A stretch of DNA of 64,000 nt from Alistipes sp. CAG:435 (lineage in GTDB: Bacteria > Bacteroidota > Bacteroidia > Bacteroidales > UBA932). Below the pieces are notes generated by a model. It made no database searches. It saw nothing but the letters and a program-made list of their open reading frames with translations, and had not been told where the DNA came from. Position numbers and translations under genes: made by a program. Below, in pieces: positions 16,924 to 25,717 of this stretch. Each line of letters begins with the position of its first letter. Position 1 is the first letter of the stretch. The DNA lies in the NCBI GenBank assembly GCA_000433355.1, contig FR893142.1, positions 1 to 64,000 on the forward strand, written 5' to 3'.

Positions 16924-18264
16924 ATGTCGGATTCCAGAACAAAAAGGTTGATCCTCACTTGCGCGGCGGGACTGTCTGTCCTGCTGGTCGTCATCATAGC
17001 CGGTAAGTCAGCGTTCGGCAAGCGGATGGATAAGGAAACTGAATCGTGTCCTGTGCCGGTAAACCTCAACGAAACCCTTACAAACGAGATGTCAGACACG
17101 TCCTGCCTGGCCGGGTTCGATAAGATAGTCAAGGACTACCTGACTTACTGGGGAATACACGGAGCGTCCCTCTCGGTCATGAGAAACGACTCCCTGCTCT
17201 TCGCCAAAGGCTACGGGGAGGCCGACACCGACAAGAAAATGGGGCCCGGGAATATTCTGAGGATGGCGTCCGTCTCCAAGCTGGTGACAGCTGTGGGAAT
17301 TATGGTTCTTCAGGAAAGAGGACTGCTGAGCATCAAGGACCACGTGTTCGGGCCGGATGGAATCCTGAACGACTCAGCCTATGTCGCCGCCATAAAAGAC
17401 ACCTTATACAATAGGATTACGGTTGAAGACCTTCTGCGTCACAAGGGTGGTTTCTCCAAACGTGGCGGAGACCCGATGTTCTCGACCCGCTGGATAATGA
17501 TGCAGAACGGCTGGAAGGAGGTTCCCACACAGGAGCAACTGATGGAGCTCCAGCTCAAAAGGCGGGTGAGATTCATTCCTGGCACCGCTCAGGAATATTC
17601 AAACTTCGGCTATCTGGCTCTTTCCATGGTGATTGAGAAGGTCAGCGGGATGGACTATGAGACCTTTATGCAGGAAAATGTGCTGCGGCCAATCGGATGC
17701 GTTGATTTCCATATCGCCGGCAACTACTACAAGCACAAGCTCCCCAACGAGACACGCTACTATGTCCAACACGATGACGAGCCGGCGGAGGAGTTCAACA
17801 ACAGCGGCCGTAAGGTCATCCGCTGCTACGGCGGCAACAATGTGACTGGTCTTTCCGGAGCGGGAGCCTGGGCGGCATCGACACCGGAACTGGCACTGCT
17901 CGTAGCCTCGATCGACGGCAGACCGGAAGTGCCTGACATCATCAGCAAGGAAAGCGTGGATCAGATGACTGAATATTTCGACGAGAGCACCTACTCGCTC
18001 GGTTGGAACGACACCAAGGACGGTTACTGGACACGTACCGGGACATTCGCCGGGACAAGCGCGCTGATCAAGTACTTCCCTGACGGGGAATGCTGGATAT
18101 TCATTTCCAACACAAGCACTTACAAAGGGCCGGGGCTCGCGCGGCACACGGCGGAGCTTTTCGACAAGCTCAGAATGAAATATTCCTCGAAGTTTCCTCC
18201 GAGGAATATGTTCTATCCGCCTCATCAAAATACTTCAAGTGATGAGGAATGGTTTGATTATTAA
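16924..18264 (+). CDS. Class C beta-lactamase-like serine hydrolase
   Basis: This 446-residue protein is anchored by one N-terminal membrane segment (about residues 8-28). The penicillin-binding/class C fold is indicated by the SxxK motif SVSK at residues 116-119 and the YSN motif at about 225-227 within PGTAQEYSNFGY. It probably acts in the periplasm on peptidoglycan peptides or esters; beta-lactam resistance should not be assumed. It is the last gene of the operon, and its stop is only 2 bp from the stop of the convergent phosphate acyltransferase gene. Confidence 0.88.
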   Translation: MSDSRTKRLILTCAAGLSVLLVVIIAGKSAFGKRMDKETESCPVPVNLNETLTNEMSDTSCLAGFDKIVKDYLTYWGIHGASLSVMRNDSLLFAKGYGEADTDKKMGPGNILRMASVSKLVTAVGIMVLQERGLLSIKDHVFGPDGILNDSAYVAAIKDTLYNRITVEDLLRHKGGFSKRGGDPMFSTRWIMMQNGWKEVPTQEQLMELQLKRRVRFIPGTAQEYSNFGYLALSMVIEKVSGMDYETFMQENVLRPIGCVDFHIAGNYYKHKLPNETRYYVQHDDEPAEEFNNSGRKVIRCYGGNNVTGLSGAGAWAASTPELALLVASIDGRPEVPDIISKESVDQMTEYFDESTYSLGWNDTKDGYWTRTGTFAGTSALIKYFPDGECWIFISNTSTYKGPGLARHTAELFDKLRMKYSSKFPPRNMFYPPHQNTSSDEEWFDY

Positions 18265-18266
18265 TA

Positions 18267-19178
18267 CTACTTGTTGACAAACATCACAGCCTCCGCGATG
18301 GAGTTCAGCTTGGTGTCAACGCTGTCGGCACGGCTTGCGAGCACGCAAGGGACAGTCGTTCCGACGAGCATTCCAGCCTGCTTCACACCAGTGGCGAGTT
18401 TGGAGTTTGTCTTCCAGAACACATTGGCGGACTCGATGTTAGGGAACTCAAGACAGTCAGCGTCACCGGCAACCGGGCTGACAAGTTTCTTGATCTCCAC
18501 AGACTCCTTGTCGATCGCGACATCCAGAGCCAGAGGGCCGTCAGCGACACAGCCCTTGATCTGTCCGCGGTCAACCATCTTGGCGAGAGCGGCGGCCTCC
18601 ATGCAGGCAGGCATGGAATCAAGCACCTGCTCGGATGCGGCGATGAACGCAAGCTTAGGCTTTGAGATGCCGAATGACTTGGCCACTCCGATGAGATAAC
18701 CGGCGATCTTCACCTTCTGGCGGAAGTCAGGAAGAGGAATCACGGCCATGTCTGACAGGAAGAGGAGTTTGTGATAGTTAGGGCTTTCAATGACTCCGAC
18801 GTGGCTGAGCACGCCCTTCTGAGGAAGAAGTCCGGTCTCCTTGTTGAGAATAGCGCGGAGGAACTTGTCCGTGGAGCAAAGCCCTTTCATCAGGACATCG
18901 CCCTCACCATCGTGAACAAGCTGAACGGCCTTTGAGACAGCCTTGAGTTCAACCGGCTCGTTGACAATCTCGAAGAGTTCGATGTCGATGTCGTTCTTCT
19001 GGCAGGTCTCTCTGATGAGTTCCTTGTCACCTACAAGGGTGACTTTCACGAAACCTAACTCCGAAGCCTTGGCGCAAGCCACAATTGTGTGCTCATCAAC
19101 AGCCCAGGCGGCCACCAATCTTTTGCATACGCCCTTCTCTTTGAGTTCGGCGAATACGTCAGCGAATTTTGTGATCAT
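18267..19178 (-). CDS. Phosphate acyltransferase (phosphate acetyl/butyryltransferase)
   Basis: This 303-residue enzyme of the PTA/PTB family converts acyl-CoA plus phosphate to acyl-phosphate plus CoA. Family features include VLMKGLCSTDKFLRAILNKE, GVLSHVGVIE and the C-terminal GMLVGTTVPCVLASRADS. The short length fits the Ptb-like type rather than long E. coli Pta. It lies 25 bp downstream of acetate kinase on the same strand, so the two together most likely make acetate and ATP from acetyl-CoA in fermentation. Acetyl versus butyryl specificity cannot be fixed here. Confidence 0.88.
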   Translation of the reverse strand: MITKFADVFAELKEKGVCKRLVAAWAVDEHTIVACAKASELGFVKVTLVGDKELIRETCQKNDIDIELFEIVNEPVELKAVSKAVQLVHDGEGDVLMKGLCSTDKFLRAILNKETGLLPQKGVLSHVGVIESPNYHKLLFLSDMAVIPLPDFRQKVKIAGYLIGVAKSFGISKPKLAFIAASEQVLDSMPACMEAAALAKMVDRGQIKGCVADGPLALDVAIDKESVEIKKLVSPVAGDADCLEFPNIESANVFWKTNSKLATGVKQAGMLVGTTVPCVLASRADSVDTKLNSIAEAVMFVNK

Positions 19179-19202
19179 GATATTTCTTTTTTTAGATTGA
19201 TT

Positions 19203-20417
19203 CTATTCATCCATGCTCTGCACGAGGTGCATGGTGTCGCGCGCGATGACGAGTTCCTCGTCGGTGGTGACAAGGGCGACCTTGACCTTGGAATCCGGCA
19301 GGGAGATCACCGTGTCAACTCCCCAGGCGGTGTTGGCCTCGTAGTCGAATGCAAGTCCGAGATAGGTGAAGTTCTCGCAGACCCTGCGGCGCAGACGGCT
19401 GTTGTGCTCGCCGATACCGCCGGTGAAGAAGATGGCGTCAACTCCGTTCATCTCGGCGGTGTAGGCTCCGATGTACTTGATCATCTGGAATGTCAGCATC
19501 TTGAGTACAAGCTTGGCCTGGCGGTGGCCGTTGTTGGCGAGCTCGTCCAGCTCACGGGCGTCGGATGTCTTCTGTGAGACTCCGAGGAAACCGCTCTTCT
19601 TGTTCACGATGTCGTACATCTGATCAGGAGTGAGATTCTCCTTCTTCATCATGTAGAGGACGGCGTTTGCGTCCACGTCGCCGCAGCGGGTCCCCATGAC
19701 CAGACCCTCAAGCGGAGTGAGACCCATAGAGGTGTCGATTGACTTTCCGTTCACGATAGCGGTGATGGAGCTTCCGTTACCGATGTGGCAGGTTATGATC
19801 CTTGAGTTGTTCAGATCAAGGCCGACCATCTCAGCGCCCTTCTTTGCCACGAACTGATGGCTCGTTCCGTGGGCGCCGTAGCGGCGGATGTGGTACTTGT
19901 CATAATATTCATAAGGGAGGCCGTACATGTAGGCGTAAGGCGGCATCGTCTGATGGAAGGCGGTGTCGAACGTCACGACCTGAGGCACTGAAGGCAGAAC
20001 CTCCTGGCAAGCCCTGATACCAAGCAGGTGGGCCGGGTTGTGGAGAGGGGCGAAGTCGCAGCAGAAGTCGATCTTCTTGATGACATCCTCGTCCACGATG
20101 GCGCTTCCGGAGAAGAAATCGGCACCCTGCACGATTCTGTGGCCGACAGCCTCAATGTCGTCGAATGACTTGAGGACACCGCGGTCCTTGTCGATAAGGG
20201 CATCAAGCACAATCTGCATTCCGACCGTGTGGTCAGGGACAGGAAGATCCTTCACAACCTTCTCCTTACCCGCCGGAGTGTGCTGGAGCCTTCCGCATTC
20301 AAGGCCGATTTTCTCAACTATACCTTTGGCCAAAAGGGAGTAAACGTCATCGTTCTTCATGTCAAGCAGCTGGTACTTGATCGAAGAGCTTCCGCAATTG
20401 ATAACAAGAATAATCAT
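19203..20417 (-). CDS. ackA: Acetate kinase
   Basis: AckA catalyses acetyl-phosphate + ADP to acetate + ATP in the cytoplasm. The 404-residue protein has the ASKHA signature at the N-terminus (VINCGSSSIKY), the GHRIVQG motif, FDTAFHQTMP, the RRYGAHGTSH segment and HIGNGSSITA, all conserved in acetate kinases. The length is normal. It is the first gene of the ackA-phosphate acyltransferase pair, with a TATCTTTG promoter element upstream at 20447-20454. Butyrate kinases are shorter and differ in these motifs, so acetate is the likely substrate. Confidence 0.95.
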   Translation of the reverse strand: MIILVINCGSSSIKYQLLDMKNDDVYSLLAKGIVEKIGLECGRLQHTPAGKEKVVKDLPVPDHTVGMQIVLDALIDKDRGVLKSFDDIEAVGHRIVQGADFFSGSAIVDEDVIKKIDFCCDFAPLHNPAHLLGIRACQEVLPSVPQVVTFDTAFHQTMPPYAYMYGLPYEYYDKYHIRRYGAHGTSHQFVAKKGAEMVGLDLNNSRIITCHIGNGSSITAIVNGKSIDTSMGLTPLEGLVMGTRCGDVDANAVLYMMKKENLTPDQMYDIVNKKSGFLGVSQKTSDARELDELANNGHRQAKLVLKMLTFQMIKYIGAYTAEMNGVDAIFFTGGIGEHNSRLRRRVCENFTYLGLAFDYEANTAWGVDTVISLPDSKVKVALVTTDEELVIARDTMHLVQSMDE

Positions 20418-20446
20418 TCCGTTTGAAATTTATGTAATTATGCTGA

Positions 20447-20454
20447 CAAAGATA
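20447..20454 (-). promoter_or_regulatory. -7 element for ackA
   Basis: The minus strand reads TATCTTTG, an exact TAnnTTTG match, 30 bp before the ackA start. The -33 element is not clear. Confidence 0.5.
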
Positions 20455-20497
20455 CGAAATTTATAACTATTTTTACCGCATATCAAGGAACTGTGTG

Positions 20498-21694
20498 ATG
20501 AATGAGGCGAGAGATATCGTAGGGATAAGTGTTCCTTTCACGGCCGGGGTCGCGATGGGGGTGGTTCTGTACCCTCTTCTTTCCGGAGGACTGCCGTTCA
20601 TCACTAGTTCGACTCTCCTTGTTCTCATTTGTATAACAACCTTATTGGTTCGCTTCGGCAAGCTCAGCGACCGGAGCGGAAAGCGGTTGGTGAGCCTGTC
20701 GAACCTACCGCGTCTCGGCAGGCTGACGCGCTTAGGCAGGCTCAGCGGCCGGCGGATATTCTTTGCGGGAATATTCATAGTCACGGGAATATTCTGCTCG
20801 TTGAATTATCACATCGCAAGCGGGATTCCTGAATATGAAAGCGGATTCATCGGTTCGGCGGCGGCCAATGCCGTCGGTACACTGCAGAACGTCATTGACA
20901 ATATACCTTACCCGTCCGAGACCAGCGGCCCACTGGTGAAAGCCCTGCTGACCGGCGACAAAAGCGACCTGACGAAAGAGATCACGGGAATATTCAGGGA
21001 CAGCGGTGCCTCGCATATCCTCGCACTCTCAGGGCTGCATCTCGGTGTGCTTTATATCCTCCTTGCAAGGCTGACCGCACCTTTAGGCAATAGCCCGTGG
21101 ATCAGAAGGTTGAGATATTCATTGATCATCGTGGCCGCACTTTTCTACTCCATTATGACCGGTGCCACGCCTTCGATCATCCGCGCATTCCTGTTCATCA
21201 CCATCAACGAGACCGCCAAGCTGCTTGGACGGAAAAGGGAGCCGGTCAGGGTTCTGCTGGCCGCTCTGACCATCCAGCTCGCCCTGAAGCCGGATGTCAT
21301 CACCTCAGTGGCGTTCCAGCTGTCCTATATGGCGATGGCGGGAATATTCCTGCTCTTCCCTACCCTTGATCGGATCTATCCCGCACCAAACGGTTCTAAA
21401 TTATCCAGATTCAATCCTTTACGGAAAATATGGAGCGCGGCGATGCTGTCAATCTCCTGCCAAGTTTTCACCGGCCCGCTGGCGTGGTACCATTTCCACA
21501 CTTTTCCCAAGTACTTCATTCTGACCAACCTGATCGCACTGCCACTGACAAGCGCGATCATAACCCTTTCCGTGGCCACAATCGCGCTGTCTTTCCTTGG
21601 AATATGTCCGGAGCCGCTGGTGATCCTCAACGATCACGCGATGCAGGCTCTGGTTTTTTGCCTGGAAATCATTTCCGGGCTGGATAATCCTTAA
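20498..21694 (+). CDS. ComEC/Rec2 family protein, short form
   Basis: The 398-residue polytopic membrane protein carries the Competence domain: the TGDKSDLTKEITGIFRDSGASHILALSGLHLGVLY segment is diagnostic, followed by about eight hydrophobic helices. ComEC forms the inner-membrane DNA uptake channel in naturally competent bacteria. Here it is shorter than the roughly 650-700 residues common in Bacteroidetes: the N-terminal OB-like part is reduced and there is no C-terminal hydrolase domain. Residues about 52-86 (RFGKLSDRSG...LSGRR) are encoded by a REP-like repeat array inserted in frame. The ATG at 20498 is preferred to the upstream GTG. DNA uptake activity is doubtful. Confidence 0.82.
   Translation: MNEARDIVGISVPFTAGVAMGVVLYPLLSGGLPFITSSTLLVLICITTLLVRFGKLSDRSGKRLVSLSNLPRLGRLTRLGRLSGRRIFFAGIFIVTGIFCSLNYHIASGIPEYESGFIGSAAANAVGTLQNVIDNIPYPSETSGPLVKALLTGDKSDLTKEITGIFRDSGASHILALSGLHLGVLYILLARLTAPLGNSPWIRRLRYSLIIVAALFYSIMTGATPSIIRAFLFITINETAKLLGRKREPVRVLLAALTIQLALKPDVITSVAFQLSYMAMAGIFLLFPTLDRIYPAPNGSKLSRFNPLRKIWSAAMLSISCQVFTGPLAWYHFHTFPKYFILTNLIALPLTSAIITLSVATIALSFLGICPEPLVILNDHAMQALVFCLEIISGLDNP
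20652..20752 (+). repeat. REP-like palindromic repeat array inside comEC
   Basis: Three to four related ~20-22 bp units are visible. Unit 1 is at 20652-20673 (GCTTCGGCAAGCTCAGCGACCG). An inverted copy is at 20684-20705, whose reverse complement begins GGTTCGACAGGCTCACCAACC. A degenerate direct copy lies at about 20712-20730, and another direct copy at 20731-20752 (TAGGCAGGCTCAGCGGCCGG). This is the arrangement of dispersed REP-type elements that normally sit between genes. Here the array is translated as part of ComEC. Confidence 0.7.
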
Positions 21695-21742
21695 CCTATT
21701 CTTTAGTAACATTCAAAAAATAACCTGCATCATCTTAAGGAA

Positions 21743-21868
21743 TCTTTTCGGTCTAGATCTCTTTTCTCATCAGTCATGTGCCACCGGCACACTCCTTCTT
21801 CAAAAAAAGATCTATCCTCGAAAATCTTCTCTTAATCTGAAGCAACTTATTTTTTTCATGTTACTTAA
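21743..21868 (+). repeat. Dispersed intergenic element, copy 1
   Basis: This ~126-bp element recurs at 32425-32553. The two share a 42-bp identical core (21760-21801) that contains the hairpin GTGCC-ACC-GGCAC, an 11-bp match at the left end and an 18-bp match at the right (21843-21860, ending TTTTTTTCATG). This copy lies between the convergent 3' ends of comEC and fucP and its right end reaches the fucP stop codon. No coding potential is visible. Confidence 0.75.
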
Positions 21869-23180
21869 CGTCTGCCAGATGAATCTTAGTCGTCCTGATT
21901 CCATAGAAGCAGACGACAATGAAGCAGATAAACGGCAGGATAAACGAAGCGTTCACAGCCGGCAGGAAACCGATCGTGCCCTTGTCGATGATCCAAGCCT
22001 GGAGCGGAGGAAGCACAGAGCCACCCAGAATGGCCATAATGAGGCCGGCGGCACCGAACTTGGCGTCATCCCCGAGCCCTCCGAGGGCGATTCCGTAGAT
22101 CGTCGGGAACATCAGCGACATAAACCCGCTGACAGCCACAAGGCAATAAAGCCCGAGCCTGTTCTGCAGGAATATCACGCCGGCAGTGGCGATCATTCCT
22201 CCTATAGCGAAGATTGTCAAGAGTTTGGACGGTTTCAGATATTTCATCAGCCAAGTGCACAGGAAGCGGCAGGTCACGAACAGGATCATCGCCGCGATGT
22301 TGTACTTCTGCGAAAGCACCTCGGCCGCCTGCTCGTCCATTCCCTCGGCCATAAACACTCTTGTGCCGTACTGGATGATGAATGTCCAGCACATAATCTG
22401 CACACCGACATAGAAGAACTGAGCGATCACTCCCTCCCAGTACCGAGGCCTGTGAAGCAGGCGGTTCAGAACCGGGCCGATGTTCATCTCGTGATCATTG
22501 TCGGCGTTCTTAGGCATCTTCGCGAAAAGTATCAAGACGAACATCACGATGATGACAAGGCCGACAACCCAGTAAGGTCCCGTAAGCACATTGAGATCAG
22601 CCTGTTTCATCGCCTCGAAGCTCGCATCGTCCAGAAGCGCCCGCTCGGCCGTGCTGGCCGGATGCAGCCTCGCCTGGATGAAGTTCATCGCCACGTACAT
22701 TCCCATCAGCGAGCCGATCGGATTGAAGCACTGAGCGAAGTTCAGACGACGGGTCGAAGTCTCCTCCGTTCCCATACTCAGGATGTACGGATTGCAGCTG
22801 GTTTCAAGGAAAGACAGACCGCAAGTCATTATGAAATATGCGATAAGGAAAAAGCCATAGACACCGACAGATTTGGCCGGAAGGAACAGCAGAGCCCCGA
22901 GCGCATAGAGTCCAAGCCCGACAAGAACGCCAGCCTTGTAGGAGAATTTCCTGATGAACATCGCCGCCGGAAGAGCCATACAGAAATAGCCGCCGTAGAA
23001 TGCCACCTGGACCAGAGAGCCCTGCGTCACACTCATTCTGAATATCTTGGAGAATGCCTTGACCATCGGGTTGGTGATGTCGTTGGCGAATCCCCACAGG
23101 GCGAAACAGGTCGTTATGAGAATAAAAGGCAGGACGTAGCTTACTCCGCCTGCCTTTAAGATTGAATCCTTCTCCTTCAT
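21861..23180 (-). CDS. fucP: L-fucose:H+ symporter
   Basis: This 439-residue major facilitator transporter is of the FucP type. Twelve hydrophobic helices are visible, with the opening FILITTCFALWGFANDITNPMVKAF and the NPYILSMG and NFAQCFNPIGSL segments typical of the fucose/glucose-galactose permease family. It imports L-fucose across the inner membrane. It follows fucI on the same strand with a 9-bp gap. The start ATG at 23180 (context GAATATG) is chosen over an in-frame TTG six bases upstream. Related permeases carry other hexoses; the adjacent fucI makes fucose the best call. Confidence 0.9.
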   Translation of the reverse strand: MKEKDSILKAGGVSYVLPFILITTCFALWGFANDITNPMVKAFSKIFRMSVTQGSLVQVAFYGGYFCMALPAAMFIRKFSYKAGVLVGLGLYALGALLFLPAKSVGVYGFFLIAYFIMTCGLSFLETSCNPYILSMGTEETSTRRLNFAQCFNPIGSLMGMYVAMNFIQARLHPASTAERALLDDASFEAMKQADLNVLTGPYWVVGLVIIVMFVLILFAKMPKNADNDHEMNIGPVLNRLLHRPRYWEGVIAQFFYVGVQIMCWTFIIQYGTRVFMAEGMDEQAAEVLSQKYNIAAMILFVTCRFLCTWLMKYLKPSKLLTIFAIGGMIATAGVIFLQNRLGLYCLVAVSGFMSLMFPTIYGIALGGLGDDAKFGAAGLIMAILGGSVLPPLQAWIIDKGTIGFLPAVNASFILPFICFIVVCFYGIRTTKIHLADVK

Positions 23181-23189
23181 ATTCAAGGA

Positions 23190-24962
23190 TTACTTGTAGA
23201 TCGGACCGAAGTTCGCGCAGGCACGGAAGTCCGCACCCTCCTTGTCCATTCCGAACGCGTTCCAAGCCGCCGGACGGAATATCTTGGCATCGTCCACGTT
23301 GTGCATGCAGACAGGGATGCGGAGCATAGAGGCCAAGGTGATGAGGTCAGCGCCGATGTGTCCGTAGGAGATCGCTCCGTGATTGGCGCCCCAATTGTTC
23401 ATCACGCTGTAAACGTCCTTGAAGGCATCCTTCTTAGGGTCAAGGCGTGGGGTGAACCAGGTTGTAGGCCAGGTAGGGTCGGTACGCTTGTCGAGAACGG
23501 CGTGGATCTCAGGATCGATGTCCACAACCCATCCCTCGGCGATCTGGAGAACCGGTCCGAGCCCGTCCACGATGTTGATTCTCGCCATTGTTGCAGGGAA
23601 ATCTCCCCTTGACACGAAATGGATGCTGAATCCGCCGCCACGGAAGTAGTCCCTGTCGGCCGGCATCCATTGCGAGTGCTCAAGGCAGCGCTTCTCGTCC
23701 TCCTCGGTCATCTCCCAGAACGGCTTCATAACCGGATTACCCTCTGCGTCAGAGCTTTGTCCGCAGCCGTCCATAGTCGTGGCTCCGGAGTTGATGAGGT
23801 GGATGATTCCAGGGGCGGCCTTGCCGGTGAGTTCCTTGCCGGTCACCCTCTTGACAGCCTCAGGGCTCCAGTACGTCCTCACATCGGAGAAGATCTGAGG
23901 CCGGTTGGTCAGCAAGTGCGCCATAAGCATAGCCGTGCCGTTGAGCGAGTCGTTCTCTGTGGCAAGAATCGAAGGCTCCCTGCGGCCGTTCCAGTCGAAA
24001 TTGGTGTTCAGAAGGGTCTCCGTGAAGTCCCCGTTAGGCATCCAGTCGGTCCACTGACGCTGTCCCTGGAAACCTCCGGCGATGGCGTTGTGCCCAAGAG
24101 CCTCCTCCTTGAATCCCATCTCGCGGAGCTTAGGGTTGCCGTGCATAAGATCCATCACGATGATGGTCATCTTCACCACGAATTCCCAATCCTTGTCCTT
24201 CTGCTCACGGGTCTTTTGCTTGCCTTCAGGGTTCTTGTCCCAACCCTCGTTAGGCATACAGTATTTCTTGACCCAGGCCATAGCCTTCTCGAACTCCTCA
24301 GGGTCGTATATTCCAAGATCCATACGCCTCAGGATCTCGACCTCATCTACACTTTCATTCCTCATTCCCAGATACTTCTGGAAGAAGTTGGTGTCCACGA
24401 TGGAGCCGGCGATGCCCATCGTAACACTGCCGATCGAAAGGTAAGACTCCCCTCTCATCTCCGCCACCGCGACAGCGCCGCGGGCGAAACGGAGAATCTT
24501 CTCGGCCACATCCTCCGGGATCGAGTTGTCATCGAGATCCTGGACATCGTGACCGTATATTCCGAAAGCAGGAAGGCCCTTCTGTGCGTGCGCGGCAAGC
24601 ACGGCGGCGAGGTAAACCGCACCAGGACGCTCCGTGCCATTGAATCCCCATACAGCCTTCGGCCAGTAAGGGTTCATATCCATGGTCTCGGAGCCGTAGC
24701 ACCAGCAGGATGTCACGGTGATTGTTCCGCCGACACCCTCGCGCTCGAACTTCTCGGCGCAGGCGGCGCTCTCAGCCACACGGCCGATCGTACCGTCAGC
24801 GATGACACACTCCACCGGAGTGCCGTCGGTATATCTCAGATTGGAGGAAATGAGGGCGGCGACATTGGCCGCAAGGGTCATTGTCTTTTCCTCAAGACTT
24901 TCACGTACACCGCCTTGACGGCCATCTATGGTCGGACGGATTCCTATTTTAGGATGCTTCAT
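23190..24962 (-). CDS. fucI: L-fucose isomerase
   Basis: FucI isomerises L-fucose to L-fuculose, the first step of cytoplasmic fucose catabolism. The 590-residue length is standard. Conserved segments include IGIRPTIDGRQGGVRESLEE at the start, TVTSCWCYGSETMDM, FNGTERPGAVYLAA, MRGESYLSIGSVTMGIAGS and GGGFSIHFVSRGDFPATMARI. The order fucI-fucP on the minus strand fits a fucose utilisation operon, matched by the GH29 fucosidase at 3.3-4.6 kb. The kinase and aldolase for the next steps are not in this window. Confidence 0.97.
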   Translation of the reverse strand: MKHPKIGIRPTIDGRQGGVRESLEEKTMTLAANVAALISSNLRYTDGTPVECVIADGTIGRVAESAACAEKFEREGVGGTITVTSCWCYGSETMDMNPYWPKAVWGFNGTERPGAVYLAAVLAAHAQKGLPAFGIYGHDVQDLDDNSIPEDVAEKILRFARGAVAVAEMRGESYLSIGSVTMGIAGSIVDTNFFQKYLGMRNESVDEVEILRRMDLGIYDPEEFEKAMAWVKKYCMPNEGWDKNPEGKQKTREQKDKDWEFVVKMTIIVMDLMHGNPKLREMGFKEEALGHNAIAGGFQGQRQWTDWMPNGDFTETLLNTNFDWNGRREPSILATENDSLNGTAMLMAHLLTNRPQIFSDVRTYWSPEAVKRVTGKELTGKAAPGIIHLINSGATTMDGCGQSSDAEGNPVMKPFWEMTEEDEKRCLEHSQWMPADRDYFRGGGFSIHFVSRGDFPATMARINIVDGLGPVLQIAEGWVVDIDPEIHAVLDKRTDPTWPTTWFTPRLDPKKDAFKDVYSVMNNWGANHGAISYGHIGADLITLASMLRIPVCMHNVDDAKIFRPAAWNAFGMDKEGADFRACANFGPIYK

Positions 24963-25038
24963 AATATTGGATGTTTTAATGTTAATGTCGTTTCAAAGCG
25001 CATCCGCAACCGAATGCGTAAGCGTAAATTTACGAATA

Positions 25039-25713
25039 TTATCTGAAAATCGAATGCATAACCCGAATAAACTCTCGGTTGCTCCCTCTTATCAATGACG
25101 ATATTCTTTCCGCGGCCGGTCTGTCAGGATTCTTCCAAGCAGGAAGATCCGGTTTCCTGCCGGTGCGCGCCAGAATCCCCGGAGCGATGACTCGGGCGAC
25201 TCCGGCTTTCGCCACCTTGGCTCCACAACCATAGTCAAGAAGATTGGGCCGGAATATATCAGACGGATTTTCAAGATGCCTGACGGCGTATTCAGGGACT
25301 AGTGTGAGCGTCATGTCGTAAAGATGGCAAGGAACAGGGATGACCGGATCCGGTTCCAGAAGCCTTCCATGACGGGATCTGCCACCGGAGAGCAGGTTGC
25401 CAGACAAGTCGGAGACAGTGCCGGCTATCACGGCCTTATGACGCAGGAAGAATGAATTCTCGAAGAACGATGCGAAAGCCCCTTCCTCCAACCTGAGGTC
25501 TGAATCCATCCAAAGGTAAAAGTCGAAGCCGATCCCCAAAACCTTTTCCCAAACCTTCTGATACCCACCTACTCCCTCATCATTCAAAAAAGTGGTGAAT
25601 GAATATCCTCCCGTGGCCGTCAATGCTTCCGTCTGTCTTTGACATTCCTCAAGGCAAGCGGTGGCGCCATCCTTGCCATCATCGGTAAGGGTTATGAGAA
25701 GAGCCACGTTCAT
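25039..25713 (-). CDS. Glycosyltransferase-like protein
   Basis: The 224-residue protein resembles a compact GT-A/GT2-type glycosyltransferase. It opens with a Rossmann-like strand (MNVALLITLTDDG) and has a DxD-type motif in YLWMDSDLRLEEGAF, then a region with FRPNLLDYGCGAKVAKAG. The start is set at the ATG 5 bp after the lepA stop (TAGGAATATG); an upstream extension in the same frame would run inside lepA and has no similarity. It may be co-transcribed with lepA. The substrate is unknown and the family assignment is moderate. Confidence 0.6.
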   Translation of the reverse strand: MNVALLITLTDDGKDGATACLEECQRQTEALTATGGYSFTTFLNDEGVGGYQKVWEKVLGIGFDFYLWMDSDLRLEEGAFASFFENSFFLRHKAVIAGTVSDLSGNLLSGGRSRHGRLLEPDPVIPVPCHLYDMTLTLVPEYAVRHLENPSDIFRPNLLDYGCGAKVAKAGVARVIAPGILARTGRKPDLPAWKNPDRPAAERISSLIRGSNREFIRVMHSIFR

Positions 25714-25717
25714 ATTC

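Noticed and set aside
21858..23159. Long open frame (433 codons) on the plus strand
   Set aside because: Antisense to fucP. The protein is His/Arg-rich without any domain, an artefact of antisense reading.
23619..25046. Long open frame (475 codons) on the plus strand
   Set aside because: It is antisense to fucI, whose motifs are clear. It has no similarity or promoter and reflects codon bias in GC-rich DNA.
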